64,000 nt of DNA from Nocardioides sp. (GCF_030019515.1 NZ_JASEEQ010000009.1:62001-126000), one strand, 5' to 3'. Shown: positions 24,860 to 33,859, counted from the first letter of the stretch. A program made the numbers and translations. Notes: generated from the sequence alone by a model not told the origin.

Positions 24860-26449
24860 TCAGGATGGCTTGAAGCGCGAGAAGAAAGTGGTGAACGGGT
24901 AGTTCTCGTTGGCCGCGGGGACTTCGAGACCGTGGGGCACGACGCTGACGGCCTGGGCGTCGTAGAGGAACACGCCGGGGGCTTGGTCGTACAACATGCC
25001 CATAGCCTCTTCGTACATGCTCTGGGCCTTGTCCCGGTCGGTCGCGGTGTACGTTCCTGCCTCGTCGATGAGCTGGTCGTACTGGTCGTTCTTCCAGTAG
25101 CTGAGGTTGAAGAACGGCTCGTCGGAGGAGTGGAACAGCGAGTAGAGGTTGTCGGACCCGGCGTCGCTGTAGGTCGGCCAGTAGTAGAGGACGAAGATGT
25201 CCTGGGCGTTCGCCGGGTCGGCCTTGGCCTCCTCCCACTGCTGGTTGAACAGCTGACTCTTGACCTTGACCTCGACCCCGACCTGGGCGAACGCATCCTT
25301 GATCAGCGGAACGAACCGCTTCTCGGCGGAGTTCTCGGAGGCGTAGGTCAAGGTCAGTGCGAAGCCGCCGTCGGGGTGGCCGGCGCCGGCCAGCAGCTCG
25401 CGGGCCTTGTCGAGGTCCTGGGTGTACTGCGGGACGTCGGCGGAGTAGGGGAAGATGCCGTCCGGCACCGGGCCGTGGCTCTGCGTTCCGTAGCCCTGGG
25501 CGCCGACGGCGATGATGTCGTCGTAGGGGATGGCGTAGGACAGGGCCTGCCGGACGGCAGGGTCGTCGAGGGGCGGCCGGGTGGTGTTGAACAAGGCCAC
25601 GAAGTTGAACGGGGACTTCGAGACGTTCACGGTGTAGCTCGAGTCGTTCTCGAATGACTCGATGTTCTCCAGCGGGATCTGGGTGGAGTACTTGACCTCG
25701 CCCGCGGTGAGCATCTGCTGCGCGGTCACGGCGTCGGCGGTGATGGCGATGTCGACGGTCTCGTACGTGGCTGGCTCGTCGGAGTTCCAGTAGTCGTCGA
25801 ACTTCTTCAGCACGACCTTCTCGCCGGGCGTGTAGGACTCCAGGGTGTACGGGCCGGTGCCGGCGTCGACCCCGGATTCGAAGTACTTGTCGTCCTGGCC
25901 CACAGCCTTGAGTGCGGACGGCGCGACGATCCACGCGCCATAGGTGGAGGAGACGATCAGGTCGACCGGGGCGGCGTACTCGAGCTCGAAGACGACTCGG
26001 TCCTTCGTTGGAGCCGCGATGCTCTTGACTGGCGCCCAGATGAAGGATGCGCCGCCGTGGTCCTTGGCGGCCTCGAGACTGTTCTTCACCGCCTCGGCGT
26101 CGAGGGCCTCCCCGGTGTGGAACGTCACGCCGTCGCGGATGCTGAAGGTCCAGGTCAGGCCGTCGCCGGAGACCTTCCAGTCGGTGGCCAGGGCCGGCGT
26201 GTACTCCTCGGCGCTTCCCGCCGGGTTCTTCCACAGCAGTGGCTCGTAGAGATTGCCCATGTACATGGCCTCGGTCGAGAAGGACTTGACCGGGTCCCAG
26301 GTCGTCACGGAGGCCGAGGAGGCGACGGTGAGCACGGCTGTGCTCTCCGTTCCGTCCCCGTTGTCCGCCGAACTCCCACCCGAACATGCAGCTACTGAAA
26401 GCAGGCCCACGGCCGAGATGAGGGCTGCGACGATGCGTCGGTTCTTCAC
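24860..26449 (-). CDS. dppA: Oligopeptide/dipeptide ABC transporter substrate-binding lipoprotein (SBP_bac_5)
   Basis: 529 aa. Lipoprotein signal with lipobox SVAAC (Cys22), then family-5 blocks: NLYEPLLWKNPAGS, ATDWKVSGDGLTWTFSIRDG, VTFHTGEALDAEAVKNSLEA, GTGPYTLESYTPGEKVVLKK, DPAVRQALSYAIPYDDII. GTG 26449 is chosen: AGGGAGA lies just upstream and the signal then has a normal length. Captures short peptides or similar amides outside the membrane. First gene of the operon, divergent from the second LysR. Confidence 0.88.
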   Translation of the reverse strand: MKNRRIVAALISAVGLLSVAACSGGSSADNGDGTESTAVLTVASSASVTTWDPVKSFSTEAMYMGNLYEPLLWKNPAGSAEEYTPALATDWKVSGDGLTWTFSIRDGVTFHTGEALDAEAVKNSLEAAKDHGGASFIWAPVKSIAAPTKDRVVFELEYAAPVDLIVSSTYGAWIVAPSALKAVGQDDKYFESGVDAGTGPYTLESYTPGEKVVLKKFDDYWNSDEPATYETVDIAITADAVTAQQMLTAGEVKYSTQIPLENIESFENDSSYTVNVSKSPFNFVALFNTTRPPLDDPAVRQALSYAIPYDDIIAVGAQGYGTQSHGPVPDGIFPYSADVPQYTQDLDKARELLAGAGHPDGGFALTLTYASENSAEKRFVPLIKDAFAQVGVEVKVKSQLFNQQWEEAKADPANAQDIFVLYYWPTYSDAGSDNLYSLFHSSDEPFFNLSYWKNDQYDQLIDEAGTYTATDRDKAQSMYEEAMGMLYDQAPGVFLYDAQAVSVVPHGLEVPAANENYPFTTFFSRFKPS

Positions 26450-26551
26450 GGGGTCTCCCTTGTGCAGGACTTGCGTGACCGTCATTCTGGGGTCCGCGTC
26501 ACATGCAGTCCAATACTTGAGAAGTCCGTTTGGTCATGCCTGGGAGGCATT
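26450..26551. promoter_or_regulatory. dppA/LysR divergent control region
   Basis: Holds TCCAATAC (26509-26516), identical in reverse complement to GTATTGGA in the other LysR-controlled gap, and a loose dyad CCAA-N16-TTGG (26510-26533). GGGAGG at 26542-26547 is the ribosome site of the LysR gene. Confidence 0.45.
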
Positions 26552-27445
26552 GTGGATCTGCGCCTGCTCCGGTACTTCCTCGCGATCGTCGACACCGGGT
26601 CGGTGACCGCGGCGTCCAAGCAGCTGTTCGTCGCACAGCCGTCTCTGTCGCGGCAGCTGCGCCGGTTCGAGACCGACCTGGGCGTGCAGCTCTTCAGCCG
26701 CTTGGACCGGCGACTGGTGCTCACCACGGCCGGGCGACAGTTCGTTCCCATCGCTCGTGATCTCCTGGCACGTGCCGCTCAGGCGGAGACGATGGCCGCA
26801 GCCATCCGCGCTGGTAGCGCTCCGGATCTGGTCGTTGCCGCGCCGACGACGACGATCAACGACATCGTGGCGCCGTTCATCGCCACCGGCGGTCGCGTCT
26901 CGGTGGCGAACGTGGTCGAGACACTGCCGGCAGATGTGTACCGGGCGGTGACCAGGGGCGACGCCGACTTCGGCCTTGGCACGTCGGTGCCGATGCGGTC
27001 GTTGCACGCCGAGGTCCTGATCCATGTCGACGTGTGGGCGCAGATGCCCCCTGATCACGAGCTGACCGACTCGCCGCACGTCGATCTGGTGGACCTGGTT
27101 CGGTACCCGCTGGTCCACCTCGACGCGGCGCACGCGGTGCGCAGGGCGTTCGACGCCGCGGCATCTAGCCGCGGCCTCACCTACGACTCGGTGGCCCAGA
27201 CCCGGGCGCCGCGCCTGGGGCAGGCCCTGGCCGCGGCGGGGCGGGGCGTATGTGTCACTTCTGACGATCCGCGGTACGGCTTGTCGAAGGCGCTGGTCCT
27301 GGTGAACGGGGACCCGTTGACCGTGACCATCTATGCGGCGTGGGATCCCGAGCACTACGCCGCGGCGGACATTGATGCGACGGTGGGCGACCTGCGCGCC
27401 TTCACATCACAAAGATATGGCCGGGGTGGGGTACCCGCTGGCTGA
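26552..27445 (+). CDS. LysR-family regulator of the transporter/hydrolase operon
   Basis: 297 aa. HTH LRLLRYFLAIVDTGSVTAAS and VAQPSLSRQLRRFETDLGV; effector domain with LVVAAPTTTINDIVAPFIAT and GRGVCVTSDDPRYGL. Paralogous to the LysR at 14900-15796 in both domains. GTG 26552 follows GGGAGG by 4 nt, the same arrangement as in its paralog. It bounds the right side of the catabolic island and is followed by a terminator hairpin. Confidence 0.9.
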   Translation: MDLRLLRYFLAIVDTGSVTAASKQLFVAQPSLSRQLRRFETDLGVQLFSRLDRRLVLTTAGRQFVPIARDLLARAAQAETMAAAIRAGSAPDLVVAAPTTTINDIVAPFIATGGRVSVANVVETLPADVYRAVTRGDADFGLGTSVPMRSLHAEVLIHVDVWAQMPPDHELTDSPHVDLVDLVRYPLVHLDAAHAVRRAFDAAASSRGLTYDSVAQTRAPRLGQALAAAGRGVCVTSDDPRYGLSKALVLVNGDPLTVTIYAAWDPEHYAAADIDATVGDLRAFTSQRYGRGGVPAG

Positions 27446-27475
27446 GGGCGGTGGGGGCACTGGCGCCTGCTGGGA

Positions 27476-27525
27476 CGCCGAGAGGGCGGTGCTGGCCGCT
27501 GGGCCCGGCGCCGCCCCTCTCGGCG
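27476..27525. terminator. Terminator hairpin after the second LysR gene
   Basis: CGCCGAGAGGGCGG (27476-27489) pairs with CCGCCCCTCTCGGCG (27511-27525) apart from one bulged base. It lies between the LysR gene and the oppositely oriented remnant and could work in both directions. Confidence 0.6.
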
Positions 27526-27544
27526 GTCTGTCGGTCCTGGATCG

Positions 27545-27850
27545 CTAGGACACGTTGAGCGTGACGTCGTCGACCACGAACGACGTCTGGAGTGAGTAGT
27601 CCTCGACGCCAGTGAATCGCAGCGTGATCGAGGAGCCTTGGTGCGACGCCAGGTTGAACGTCCTCAGCTGGTAGCCCGGAGCCTTGTTCAGGTTGGACCA
27701 GGTCGCGAGGGTCGTCGTCCCGGAGCCGGTGACCACCTCGAGCTTCGCGGCGTCGTAGGCGTTGGCCAGGGTCCAGAACATGCCGTACCCGGCGAAGGGC
27801 TGACCGGTCGTGGAGTTGCCGGTGCGCAGGGACGTCCACGTGTCCGGCTC
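27545..27850 (-). pseudogene. C-terminal remnant of a secreted peptidase
   Basis: About 100 residues (from EPDTWTSLRTG to DDVTLNVS) match the C-terminal beta-sandwich that ends secreted serine peptidases of actinobacteria: LEVVTGSGTTTLATWSNLN, GYQLRTFNLASHQGSSITLR and FTGVEDYSLQTSFVVDD. The frame continues upstream to 28030 but that part is low-complexity and unlike any peptidase, and there is no signal peptide or catalytic domain. I read it as the leftover end of a larger gene in a decayed strip. Confidence 0.55.
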
Positions 27851-28263
27851 GACCGCTCCTTGGCGCTCGCCCGTCGGCTCCAACGAGCTGGACAACATCG
27901 CGGCCGCAGTCGCCGCCAGCGCCGTGTCTCCACGCGCTCGTGTCGTCCTGCGAGCGGGCGAGCAAGAGGCCATCGCGGAGACCCGTTCGATGCTTCCCCT
28001 CGGCACGACCACCGACGTCTTACGCCGCACCGCGTCCTACATGGCGCAGGTGATGTGCCGGGACACCGTCGGTCTCGACCCTGCCCTGCGACGCGACGCG
28101 ACGCGACGCGACGCGACGCGGCCGGAACGCCGCGGCTGCATCCACTTCGAGTGGTGACGCAGCCTCGCGACTGCGCTTGGCAGCGAGCCGGGTCTGACCA
28201 CCATCGTCGACGAGTCTCGATCCACGGCGACGAGCGCACGGTCCTCGCGTTCGTCGGGTCGGG
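27851..28263. other. Stretch without a convincing gene
   Basis: Between the peptidase remnant and the thioesterase gene. Open frames exist on both strands, including one on + from 27810 to 28157 that runs through the pentanucleotide repeat, but none has a ribosome site or recognisable protein. Probably decayed DNA at the edge of the catabolic island. Confidence 0.4.
28088..28120. repeat. Pentanucleotide microsatellite (GCGAC)n
   Basis: GCGAC repeated about 6.6 times without interruption. The unit length is not a multiple of three, so slippage would shift any frame read across it. Confidence 0.85.
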
Positions 28264-28764
28264 TCAGCGCAGCGCCAGGCAGCCCGAGGTCGCCGCCGCC
28301 CACGGCAGGTCGGCGTCCTCGGCGATCCGCTTGTCCAGGTTGGCGGCCACGTCGTCGGGCCAGGGCGCGGTACGCCGGGTGTCCATCAGGATGTGGAGGA
28401 AGACCTCCTCCATCACGTAGCTCAGCTGCTGGTGGGTGTCGTCGAGCAGGTAGACCAGCGCGTGCGCCGCCCGCTGCGATCGGCCGAGCAGCCGCACCCG
28501 CGCCGACATCCGGTCGCCGGTGCGCAGCTCGGTGAGGTAGGTCAGGTGGTGCTCGGCGGAGAAGCAGGCGTGCCCGTCCGCGGCCGGCCAGTTCTGGGGG
28601 ATCCCCAGCTCGACCAGCGACTCGTCGAGGCCCTCGCTGGCGATGCCGGTGTAGTGGCGCACGTTGAGGTGCCCGTTGACGTCCTCGAAGGCCACCGGCA
28701 CCGGCTGCTCGGCGTACGCCGGCAGGCCGACGAGCTGGTCATAGGTCGGGTGGATTGGCTTCAC
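28264..28764 (-). CDS. Acyl-CoA thioesterase, 4HBT (hot-dog) family
   Basis: 166 aa. VPVAFEDVNGHLNVRHYTGI is the active-site region of 4HBT_2-type thioesterases (Asp and the NGH-N motif); AEHHLTYLTELRTGDRMSA and LLDDTHQQLSYVMEEVFLHI complete the hot-dog strands. GTG 28764 overlaps the stop of the upstream mutase fragment (GTGA), so it was the second gene of a mutase operon. Substrate unknown; CoA thioester hydrolysis is inferred. Confidence 0.8.
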   Translation of the reverse strand: MKPIHPTYDQLVGLPAYAEQPVPVAFEDVNGHLNVRHYTGIASEGLDESLVELGIPQNWPAADGHACFSAEHHLTYLTELRTGDRMSARVRLLGRSQRAAHALVYLLDDTHQQLSYVMEEVFLHILMDTRRTAPWPDDVAANLDKRIAEDADLPWAAATSGCLALR

Positions 28765-29225
28765 ACGTTGCGACGATACTGGCCGCCGACCTCGCAGAAC
28801 GCGTCGGTCACCTGTCCGAGCGAGCAGACGCGGGCTGCGTCCATCAGGACCGCGAAGATGTTCTCGCCCGACGTGGCCGCCTGGCGAAGGCGCGCCAGTG
28901 CGTCCTGTGCCTCCTCACTGTGCTCGGCCTGGAACCGGCGGACGCGGTCGAGCTGCGAGCGCTTCTCCGCCTCGGTGGCCCGCGCGAGCGCGATCGATCC
29001 CCTGGCCGTGGTGGCGTCAGGTGCACGGAACGTGTTGACCCCGATGATCGGCAGCGAGCCGTCGTGCTTGCGGTGCTCGTAGAGCATCGACTCGTCCTGG
29101 ATCCGGCCGCGCTGGTATCCCGTCTCCATCGCTCCGAGCACGCCGCCGCGCTCGGAGATGCGGTCGAACTCGACCAGCACCGCCTCCTCGACCAGATCGG
29201 TGAGTTGATCGATGATGAGCGACCC
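28761..29225 (-). pseudogene. C-terminal fragment of a methylmalonyl/isobutyryl-CoA mutase (IcmF-like)
   Basis: About 154 residues in frame after a TAG at 29226-29228: LTDLVEEAVLVEFDRISERG, GVLGAMETGYQRGRIQDESM, HDGSLPIIGVNTF and the terminal VGGQYRRNV. This is the last part of the large acyl-CoA mutase/IcmF chain; the TIM barrel, GTPase and B12 domains are absent. A good ribosome site and ATG (29277, reading MRAHRSGSPLVLLVGVLG) lie upstream but in another frame, so an internal deletion may have joined an old 5' end to this 3' end. The fragment is probably not functional as a mutase. Confidence 0.7.
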
Positions 29226-29291
29226 CTAGGACGCCGACCAGCAGCACCAGCGGGGACCCTGACCGGTGCGCGCGCATGGGTCTCCTTCGCG

Positions 29292-29318
29292 TGTGACAGT
29301 GACGTGCATCCTGTCACA
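29292..29318. promoter_or_regulatory. Inverted repeat operator candidate
   Basis: TGTGACAG (29292-29299) and CTGTCACA (29311-29318) are perfect 8-bp inverted repeats, 11 nt apart, upstream of the mutase remnant. Spacing fits a TetR-type dimer better than a CRP site. It may be a relic of the original mutase promoter. Confidence 0.45.
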
Positions 29319-29439
29319 GCCCGCCCGGCTGAGGACGGGTCGCGCGCCCCGCCGGCGGCTAGCTGCTCGCCTGGCGCGCCCGGCTCGCGGTCGGCGCTCC
29401 TTCGTCGCGCGACAGCTCCCCCCGCAGCAAGCCGGGGAA

Positions 29440-29485
29440 TGACCCCCGGACGGTCACGCGCGACGCGATGTCACGTCGGGGGTCA
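29440..29485 (-). terminator. Terminator of typA
   Basis: TGACCCCCG (29440-29448) pairs perfectly with CGGGGGTCA (29477-29485); the latter overlaps the typA stop codon. The 28-nt loop is itself partly self-complementary. Confidence 0.5.
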
Positions 29486-31378
29486 GCTCCCGGCCTTACG
29501 CGCGCGGCTCGCGGTCTTGGCGCGGGCGTTCTGGTCGAGGACGACCTTCCGGATCCGCACGGTCTCGGGGGTGACCTCGACGCACTCGTCCTCGCGGCAG
29601 AACTCCAGGCACTGCTCGAGCGAGAGCCGGCGCGGCGGGACCAGCTTCTCGAAGTTGTCGGAGGTGGCGGACCGGATGTTGGTCTGCTGCTTCTCCTTGG
29701 TGATGTTGACGTCCATGTCGTCGGCGCGGGAGTTCTCGCCGACGATCATGCCCTCGTAGACCTCGGTGGTGGGCTCGACGAACAGCACGCCGCGCTCCTG
29801 CAGGTTCGTCATCGCGTACGCCGTCGCGGCGCCCGGGCGGTCGGCGACCAGGGAGCCGTTGTTGCGCGAGCGGATCTCCCCGGCCCAGGGCTCGTAGCCC
29901 TCCGAGATGTGGTGCGCGATGCCGGTGCCGCGGGTGTCGGTGAGGAACTCGGTGCGGAAGCCGATCAGCCCGCGCGCCGGCACCAGGAACTCCATCCGCA
30001 CCCAGCCGGTGCCGTGGTTGGTCATCTGCTCCATGCGGCCCTTGCGCGAGGCGAGCAGCTCGGTGATCGTGCCGAGGTACTCCTCGGGGGCGTCGATCGT
30101 CAGCCGCTCCACGGGTTCGTGGACCTTGCCGTTGATCTCCTTGGTGACCACCTGCGGCTTGCCGACGGTCAGCTCGAAGCCCTCGCGGCGCATCTGCTCG
30201 ACGAGGATCGCCAGCGCCAGCTCGCCGCGGCCCTGCACCTCCCACGCGTCGGGGCGCTCGGTCGGCAGTACCTTGAGCGACACGTTGCCGACCAGCTCGG
30301 TGTCGAGACGGTCCTTGACCAGCCGGGCGGTGACCTTGTGGCCCTTGCCGCCCTTGCCGACCAGCGGCGAGGTGTTGGTGCCGATCGTCATCGAGATCGC
30401 CGGCTCGTCGACGTGGATCAGCGGCAGCGCGACCGGGTTCTCGAGGTCGGCCAGCGTCTCGCCGATGGTGATGTCGGGGATGCCGGCCACCGCGACGATG
30501 TCGCCCGGCCCGGCGGACTCGCCGGACTTGCGCTCGAGGCCCTCGGTGATCAGCAGCTCGGTGATCTTCACGTTCTTGGTCGAGCCGTCGCGCTTCAGCC
30601 AGGCCACCTGCTGGCCCTTGCGCAGCGTCCCCTCGTGGACGCGCACCAGCGCGAGCCGGCCGAGGAACGGTGAGGCGTCGAGGTTGGTCACGTGCGCCTG
30701 CAGCGGCGCGTCCTCGGTGTACGTCGGCGCGGGGATCGTCTCGAGGATCGTCTTGAACAGCGGCTCGAGGTCGGGGGAGTCCGGGAGGCCGCCGTTCTCT
30801 GGCATCGTCAGCGAGGCCCGGCCGGCCTTCGCGGAGGCGTAGACGACGGGGAAGTCCAGGGCGTCCTGGCTGTGGTGGTCGTCGAGCAGGTCCATGAACA
30901 GCTCGTAGGTCTCGTCGACGACCTCCTCGATGCGCGCGTCGCCGCGGTCGACCTTGTTGACCACGAGCACGACCGGCATGTCGGCGTTGAGCGCCTTGCG
31001 CAGCACGAACCGGGTCTGCGGCAGCGGGCCCTCCGACGCGTCGACGAGCAGCACGATCCCGTCGACCATCGACAGCCCGCGCTCGACCTCGCCGCCGAAG
31101 TCCGCGTGGCCCGGGGTGTCGATGATGTTGATCGTCATCGGCTTGCCCTCGGCCGCCGCGCCCGCGTAGTGGATCGCGGTGTTCTTGGCGAGGATCGTGA
31201 TGCCCTTCTCGCGCTCGAGGTCACCGGAGTCCATCACCCGCTCGGCGACGCCCTCGGCCTGGTGCTCGGTGAATGCACCGCCCTGGCGCAGCATCGCATC
31301 CACGAGCGTCGTCTTGCCGTGGTCGACGTGGGCGACGATCGCCACGTTGCGGAGGTCGGTGCGGGCGGTAGTAGGCAC
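29483..31378 (-). CDS. typA: Ribosome-associated GTPase TypA/BipA
   Basis: 631 aa translational GTPase related to EF-G. G1 AHVDHGKT at 16-23, G2 region around [10 protein letters not shown]3 [13 protein letters not shown]4 VVNKVD, G5 around YASAKAG; then domains II, III and V and the BipA C-terminal domain ([35 protein letters not shown]). It acts on the 50S subunit, needed in cold and stress. GTG 31378 follows a TAGACT box by 8 nt. Confidence 0.95.
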   Translation of the reverse strand: MPTTARTDLRNVAIVAHVDHGKTTLVDAMLRQGGAFTEHQAEGVAERVMDSGDLEREKGITILAKNTAIHYAGAAAEGKPMTINIIDTPGHADFGGEVERGLSMVDGIVLLVDASEGPLPQTRFVLRKALNADMPVVLVVNKVDRGDARIEEVVDETYELFMDLLDDHHSQDALDFPVVYASAKAGRASLTMPENGGLPDSPDLEPLFKTILETIPAPTYTEDAPLQAHVTNLDASPFLGRLALVRVHEGTLRKGQQVAWLKRDGSTKNVKITELLITEGLERKSGESAGPGDIVAVAGIPDITIGETLADLENPVALPLIHVDEPAISMTIGTNTSPLVGKGGKGHKVTARLVKDRLDTELVGNVSLKVLPTERPDAWEVQGRGELALAILVEQMRREGFELTVGKPQVVTKEINGKVHEPVERLTIDAPEEYLGTITELLASRKGRMEQMTNHGTGWVRMEFLVPARGLIGFRTEFLTDTRGTGIAHHISEGYEPWAGEIRSRNNGSLVADRPGAATAYAMTNLQERGVLFVEPTTEVYEGMIVGENSRADDMDVNITKEKQQTNIRSATSDNFEKLVPPRRLSLEQCLEFCREDECVEVTPETVRIRKVVLDQNARAKTASRARKAGS

Positions 31379-31437
31379 GAGGATCGAGTCTACCGATTTC
31401 GGCCCCTCCGGCCCGCATCGACGGCTAGCCTCGAGAG
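31379..31437. promoter_or_regulatory. Divergent promoters of typA and exported protein
   Basis: On the minus strand TAGACT (31392-31387) lies 8 nt from the typA GTG. On the plus strand TAGCCT (31426-31431) lies 6 nt from GTG 31438. Both transcripts should be leaderless or nearly so. Confidence 0.45.
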
Positions 31438-33252
31438 GTGGGGGGAGCGCTTCGTGCTGCGCTGACTGGGGGGCTGGCGACCGCGGTGGTCGTGGGCGGC
31501 CTCGTCGCGCTGCCCCTCGGGCCCGCGGCCGCGGTGAGCACCGGGCGGCCGATCGCGGTGGCCGCGGCCGACGACGGCACGTCGTACGTCGGCTATGCCT
31601 CCGGCCACCGGCTGCTCCGGCTTGACGCCGCCGGCGCGGTCACGGGCTCGGTGCCGCTGGACCAGGACGCACCGGTGACCGCCCTCGACGCAGGCCCCGA
31701 CGGCACGGTCTGGGTCGACTACGGCGCCAGCGTGTCCGAGCTCGCGCCCGACGGGACCGTGCTCGCCCACTTCCCGGTCCGGTCCGACGGGGACTGCCCG
31801 GTCGACCGCGCGCACGACCCGGCACGGTACGGCGGCCTCGAGGTGACCCGGGACGCGGTGTACGTCGCCGGGCGCTGCGCCGCGACGGTCGGGATCTACC
31901 GGCCCGACGGCGAGCTGCTGGCCAGCGTCGACCTCCCGGGGCGCGCCTTCCCCGGTGACGTCGTCCTCGCGCCGGCGGCCAGGACCCTGCCCGCGCGGAT
32001 GTACGTGTCGGTGCCGGACGCCGGGAAGGTCTACGCGTACAACACCGCCGGGCTGCGCGCGGACCCGAAGCCGGCCCGGACCCTGGTGATCGAGCGGTTC
32101 TTCGGCTACCGCAGGCCCGCGCCCGGGCCGCTGGCCGCCGACGAGAAGGGCCAGCTCGCCGTCGTCGACGTCGCCAACAACGCGGTGCACTTCTACAACG
32201 GCCCGGAGAGCTACTGGTACTACCGCACGCTCGGCCACCCGCCGGACCCGGCCTCGGACCGCGGGTTCCTCGACCAGCCGACCGCCTTCGACAACGCCGA
32301 CGGCAGCTTCCGCGACGGCTTCTGGGTCGCCGACACCGGCAACGGCCGGATCCAGCACTGGGACCACCTCGGCACCACCGACTGGATGGCCGACGCACCG
32401 CCGCCCGGCGACCCCGGGGCGCCGGTCAACGTCGCGCTCCCGCGGATCACCGGAGCGCCGTACGCCGGGCGGGAGCTCGACTGCGAGCCCGGGACCTGGG
32501 AGGGCGCGGTGGCGTCGTACCGGCTGGCCTGGCAGCGCGACGGGCTGCCGATCCCCGGCGCCGACGGCCCCACCCACACCGTCACCTCCCGCGACGTCGC
32601 GGCCGGGCTGACCTGCGCGGTGACGGCCCTGGCCGCCGGCGGCGAGAGCTCGGCGCCCACCGCCAGCGAGGTGTTCGCGATCCCGGGCCCGCACTCGCCG
32701 CCGTACGTCCTCGACCGCCCGGTGATCACCGGCAACCCGAGCTCCGGCGCGATCCTGCGGTGCGGCAACGGGACCTGGACCGGCCGGCCCACGTCGTACC
32801 TGCGCGGCTGGCTCCGCGACGGCCAGCTGCTGCCCGGGACCAACGCACCGGAGTACCTCGTCACCGACAACGACCGCTACCACGAGCTGACCTGCCGGGT
32901 CGCCGCGGTGAACCGGAACGGCGCCGGCAAGGTCGCGCTCAGCGACCCGGTGGCCGTGGACGACGGCGGCAGCGGTGGCCACGTCGGCCCGCCGGCGAAC
33001 ACCGCGCGGCCGCGGATCGTCGGGCGCGCCAAGGTCGGGGCGGTGCTGTACTGCGACCCCGGGCGGTGGCGGAACGCCCCCGTGCTCTCCTACGTGTGGC
33101 GCCGCGACGGGGCCGCGCTCGGCGGGTCGGAGAAGGACCGCTACGAGGTGCTCGGCGACGACCGCGGGCAGCGGCTCACCTGCCTGGTCACCGGCACCAA
33201 CCCGGCCGGGTCGGACCAGGCCGGCTCCGCGGCGGTCGTGCCCCGGCGCTGA
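31438..33252 (+). CDS. Exported beta-propeller protein with three Ig-like repeats
   Basis: 604 aa. Signal peptide about 1-32. Residues about 35-320 form an NHL/YVTN-like propeller (repeated [48 protein letters not shown]). Three Ig-like modules of about 90 residues follow, each with the pattern PxITGxPxxGxxLxC, GTWxGxPxSY, WxRDGxxIPG and LTCxVTAxNxxG; the pair of Cys suggests one disulfide each. A longer paralog starts at 33960. No sorting signal or anchor is seen, so it is likely secreted. Function unknown; adhesion or surface display is a guess. Confidence 0.75.
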   Translation: MGGALRAALTGGLATAVVVGGLVALPLGPAAAVSTGRPIAVAAADDGTSYVGYASGHRLLRLDAAGAVTGSVPLDQDAPVTALDAGPDGTVWVDYGASVSELAPDGTVLAHFPVRSDGDCPVDRAHDPARYGGLEVTRDAVYVAGRCAATVGIYRPDGELLASVDLPGRAFPGDVVLAPAARTLPARMYVSVPDAGKVYAYNTAGLRADPKPARTLVIERFFGYRRPAPGPLAADEKGQLAVVDVANNAVHFYNGPESYWYYRTLGHPPDPASDRGFLDQPTAFDNADGSFRDGFWVADTGNGRIQHWDHLGTTDWMADAPPPGDPGAPVNVALPRITGAPYAGRELDCEPGTWEGAVASYRLAWQRDGLPIPGADGPTHTVTSRDVAAGLTCAVTALAAGGESSAPTASEVFAIPGPHSPPYVLDRPVITGNPSSGAILRCGNGTWTGRPTSYLRGWLRDGQLLPGTNAPEYLVTDNDRYHELTCRVAAVNRNGAGKVALSDPVAVDDGGSGGHVGPPANTARPRIVGRAKVGAVLYCDPGRWRNAPVLSYVWRRDGAALGGSEKDRYEVLGDDRGQRLTCLVTGTNPAGSDQAGSAAVVPRR

Positions 33253-33266
33253 GGGTGGGCCCGTCC

Positions 33267-33354
33267 AGTTTCATCGGCCGGCCGATGAAACCCGTGCCTG
33301 GACGACGCAGCTTCATCGTCCAGGGTCGAGCTTTGTCGGCCGGCCGACGAAACT
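33267..33354. repeat. 88-bp palindrome-hairpin-palindrome element, copy 1
   Basis: Left unit 33267-33292 contains a perfect 24-bp palindrome (33268-33291, core CGGCCGGCCG); the middle 36 bp hold a hairpin CCTGGACGA/TCGTCCAGG (33297-33305 with 33316-33324); right unit 33329-33354 has a perfect 14-bp core GTCGGCCGGCCGAC (33335-33348). Total 88 bp. Matches the reverse complement of 55735-55822 at 76 of 88 positions by eye. Confidence 0.8.
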
Positions 33355-33373
33355 CGCGCGCCGCCCACCGGAC

Positions 33374-33385
33374 TACCGTGGGCCC
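33374..33385 (+). promoter_or_regulatory. Leaderless promoter of F420 enzyme gene
   Basis: TACCGT at 33374-33379, then 6 nt, then ATG 33386. The 88-bp element ends 19 bp upstream, at about the -35 position. Confidence 0.4.
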
Positions 33386-33859
33386 ATGCCCAGGATCGCC
33401 ACGACCGACCGGGTCGACCTCGACCAGCTCCTCGACTTCGTCCGGAGCCGCCACCACCTGGTGCTCGTCACCACCCGCGCGAACGGCCGCCCTCAGCTCT
33501 CGCCGGTGTCCGGCGGCGTGGACCCGGACGGACGGATCGTGGTCTCGACGTACCCCGACCGCGCGAAGGCGGTGAACCTGCGCCGCCAGCCCGCGGCCAC
33601 CGTGCTGGTGCTCTCCGAGGAGTGGGACGACGCGTGGGTCCAGGTCGACGGCACCGCCGAGGTGCTGGACATGCCCGCGCCGGAGGCCGAGGACGGGCTG
33701 GTCGAGTACTACCGCTGCATCGCCGGCGAGCACCCCGACTGGGCGGAGTACCGCGCCGCGATGCGGCGGCAGGGCAAGTCCCTGATCCGCATCACCGTCG
33801 ACTCCTGGGGCCCGATCGCCACCGGCGGGTTCCCGCCGGACCGCGCCCCCGCCGGCTGA
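33386..33859 (+). CDS. PPOX-class F420-dependent oxidoreductase
   Basis: 157 aa split-barrel protein. Seen: LDFVRSRHHLVLVTTRANGR, PQLSPVSGGVDPDGRIVVST, RAKAVNLRRQPAATVLVLS and WVQVDGTAEVLD, the typical Pfam Putative_PNPOx/F420 family layout. Such proteins bind F420 (sometimes FMN or heme) and reduce small molecules. Flanked by two paralogous exported proteins with no clear link. Confidence 0.85.
   Translation: MPRIATTDRVDLDQLLDFVRSRHHLVLVTTRANGRPQLSPVSGGVDPDGRIVVSTYPDRAKAVNLRRQPAATVLVLSEEWDDAWVQVDGTAEVLDMPAPEAEDGLVEYYRCIAGEHPDWAEYRAAMRRQGKSLIRITVDSWGPIATGGFPPDRAPAG

Noticed and set aside
27810..28157. Plus-strand frame through the GCGAC microsatellite
   Set aside because: No ribosome site and no recognisable protein; kept only as part of a decayed stretch.
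29292..29318. CRP/FNR-type site (TGTGA and TCACA)
   Set aside because: Half-sites are much too far apart for the TGTGA-N6-TCACA pattern; listed instead as a generic dyad.
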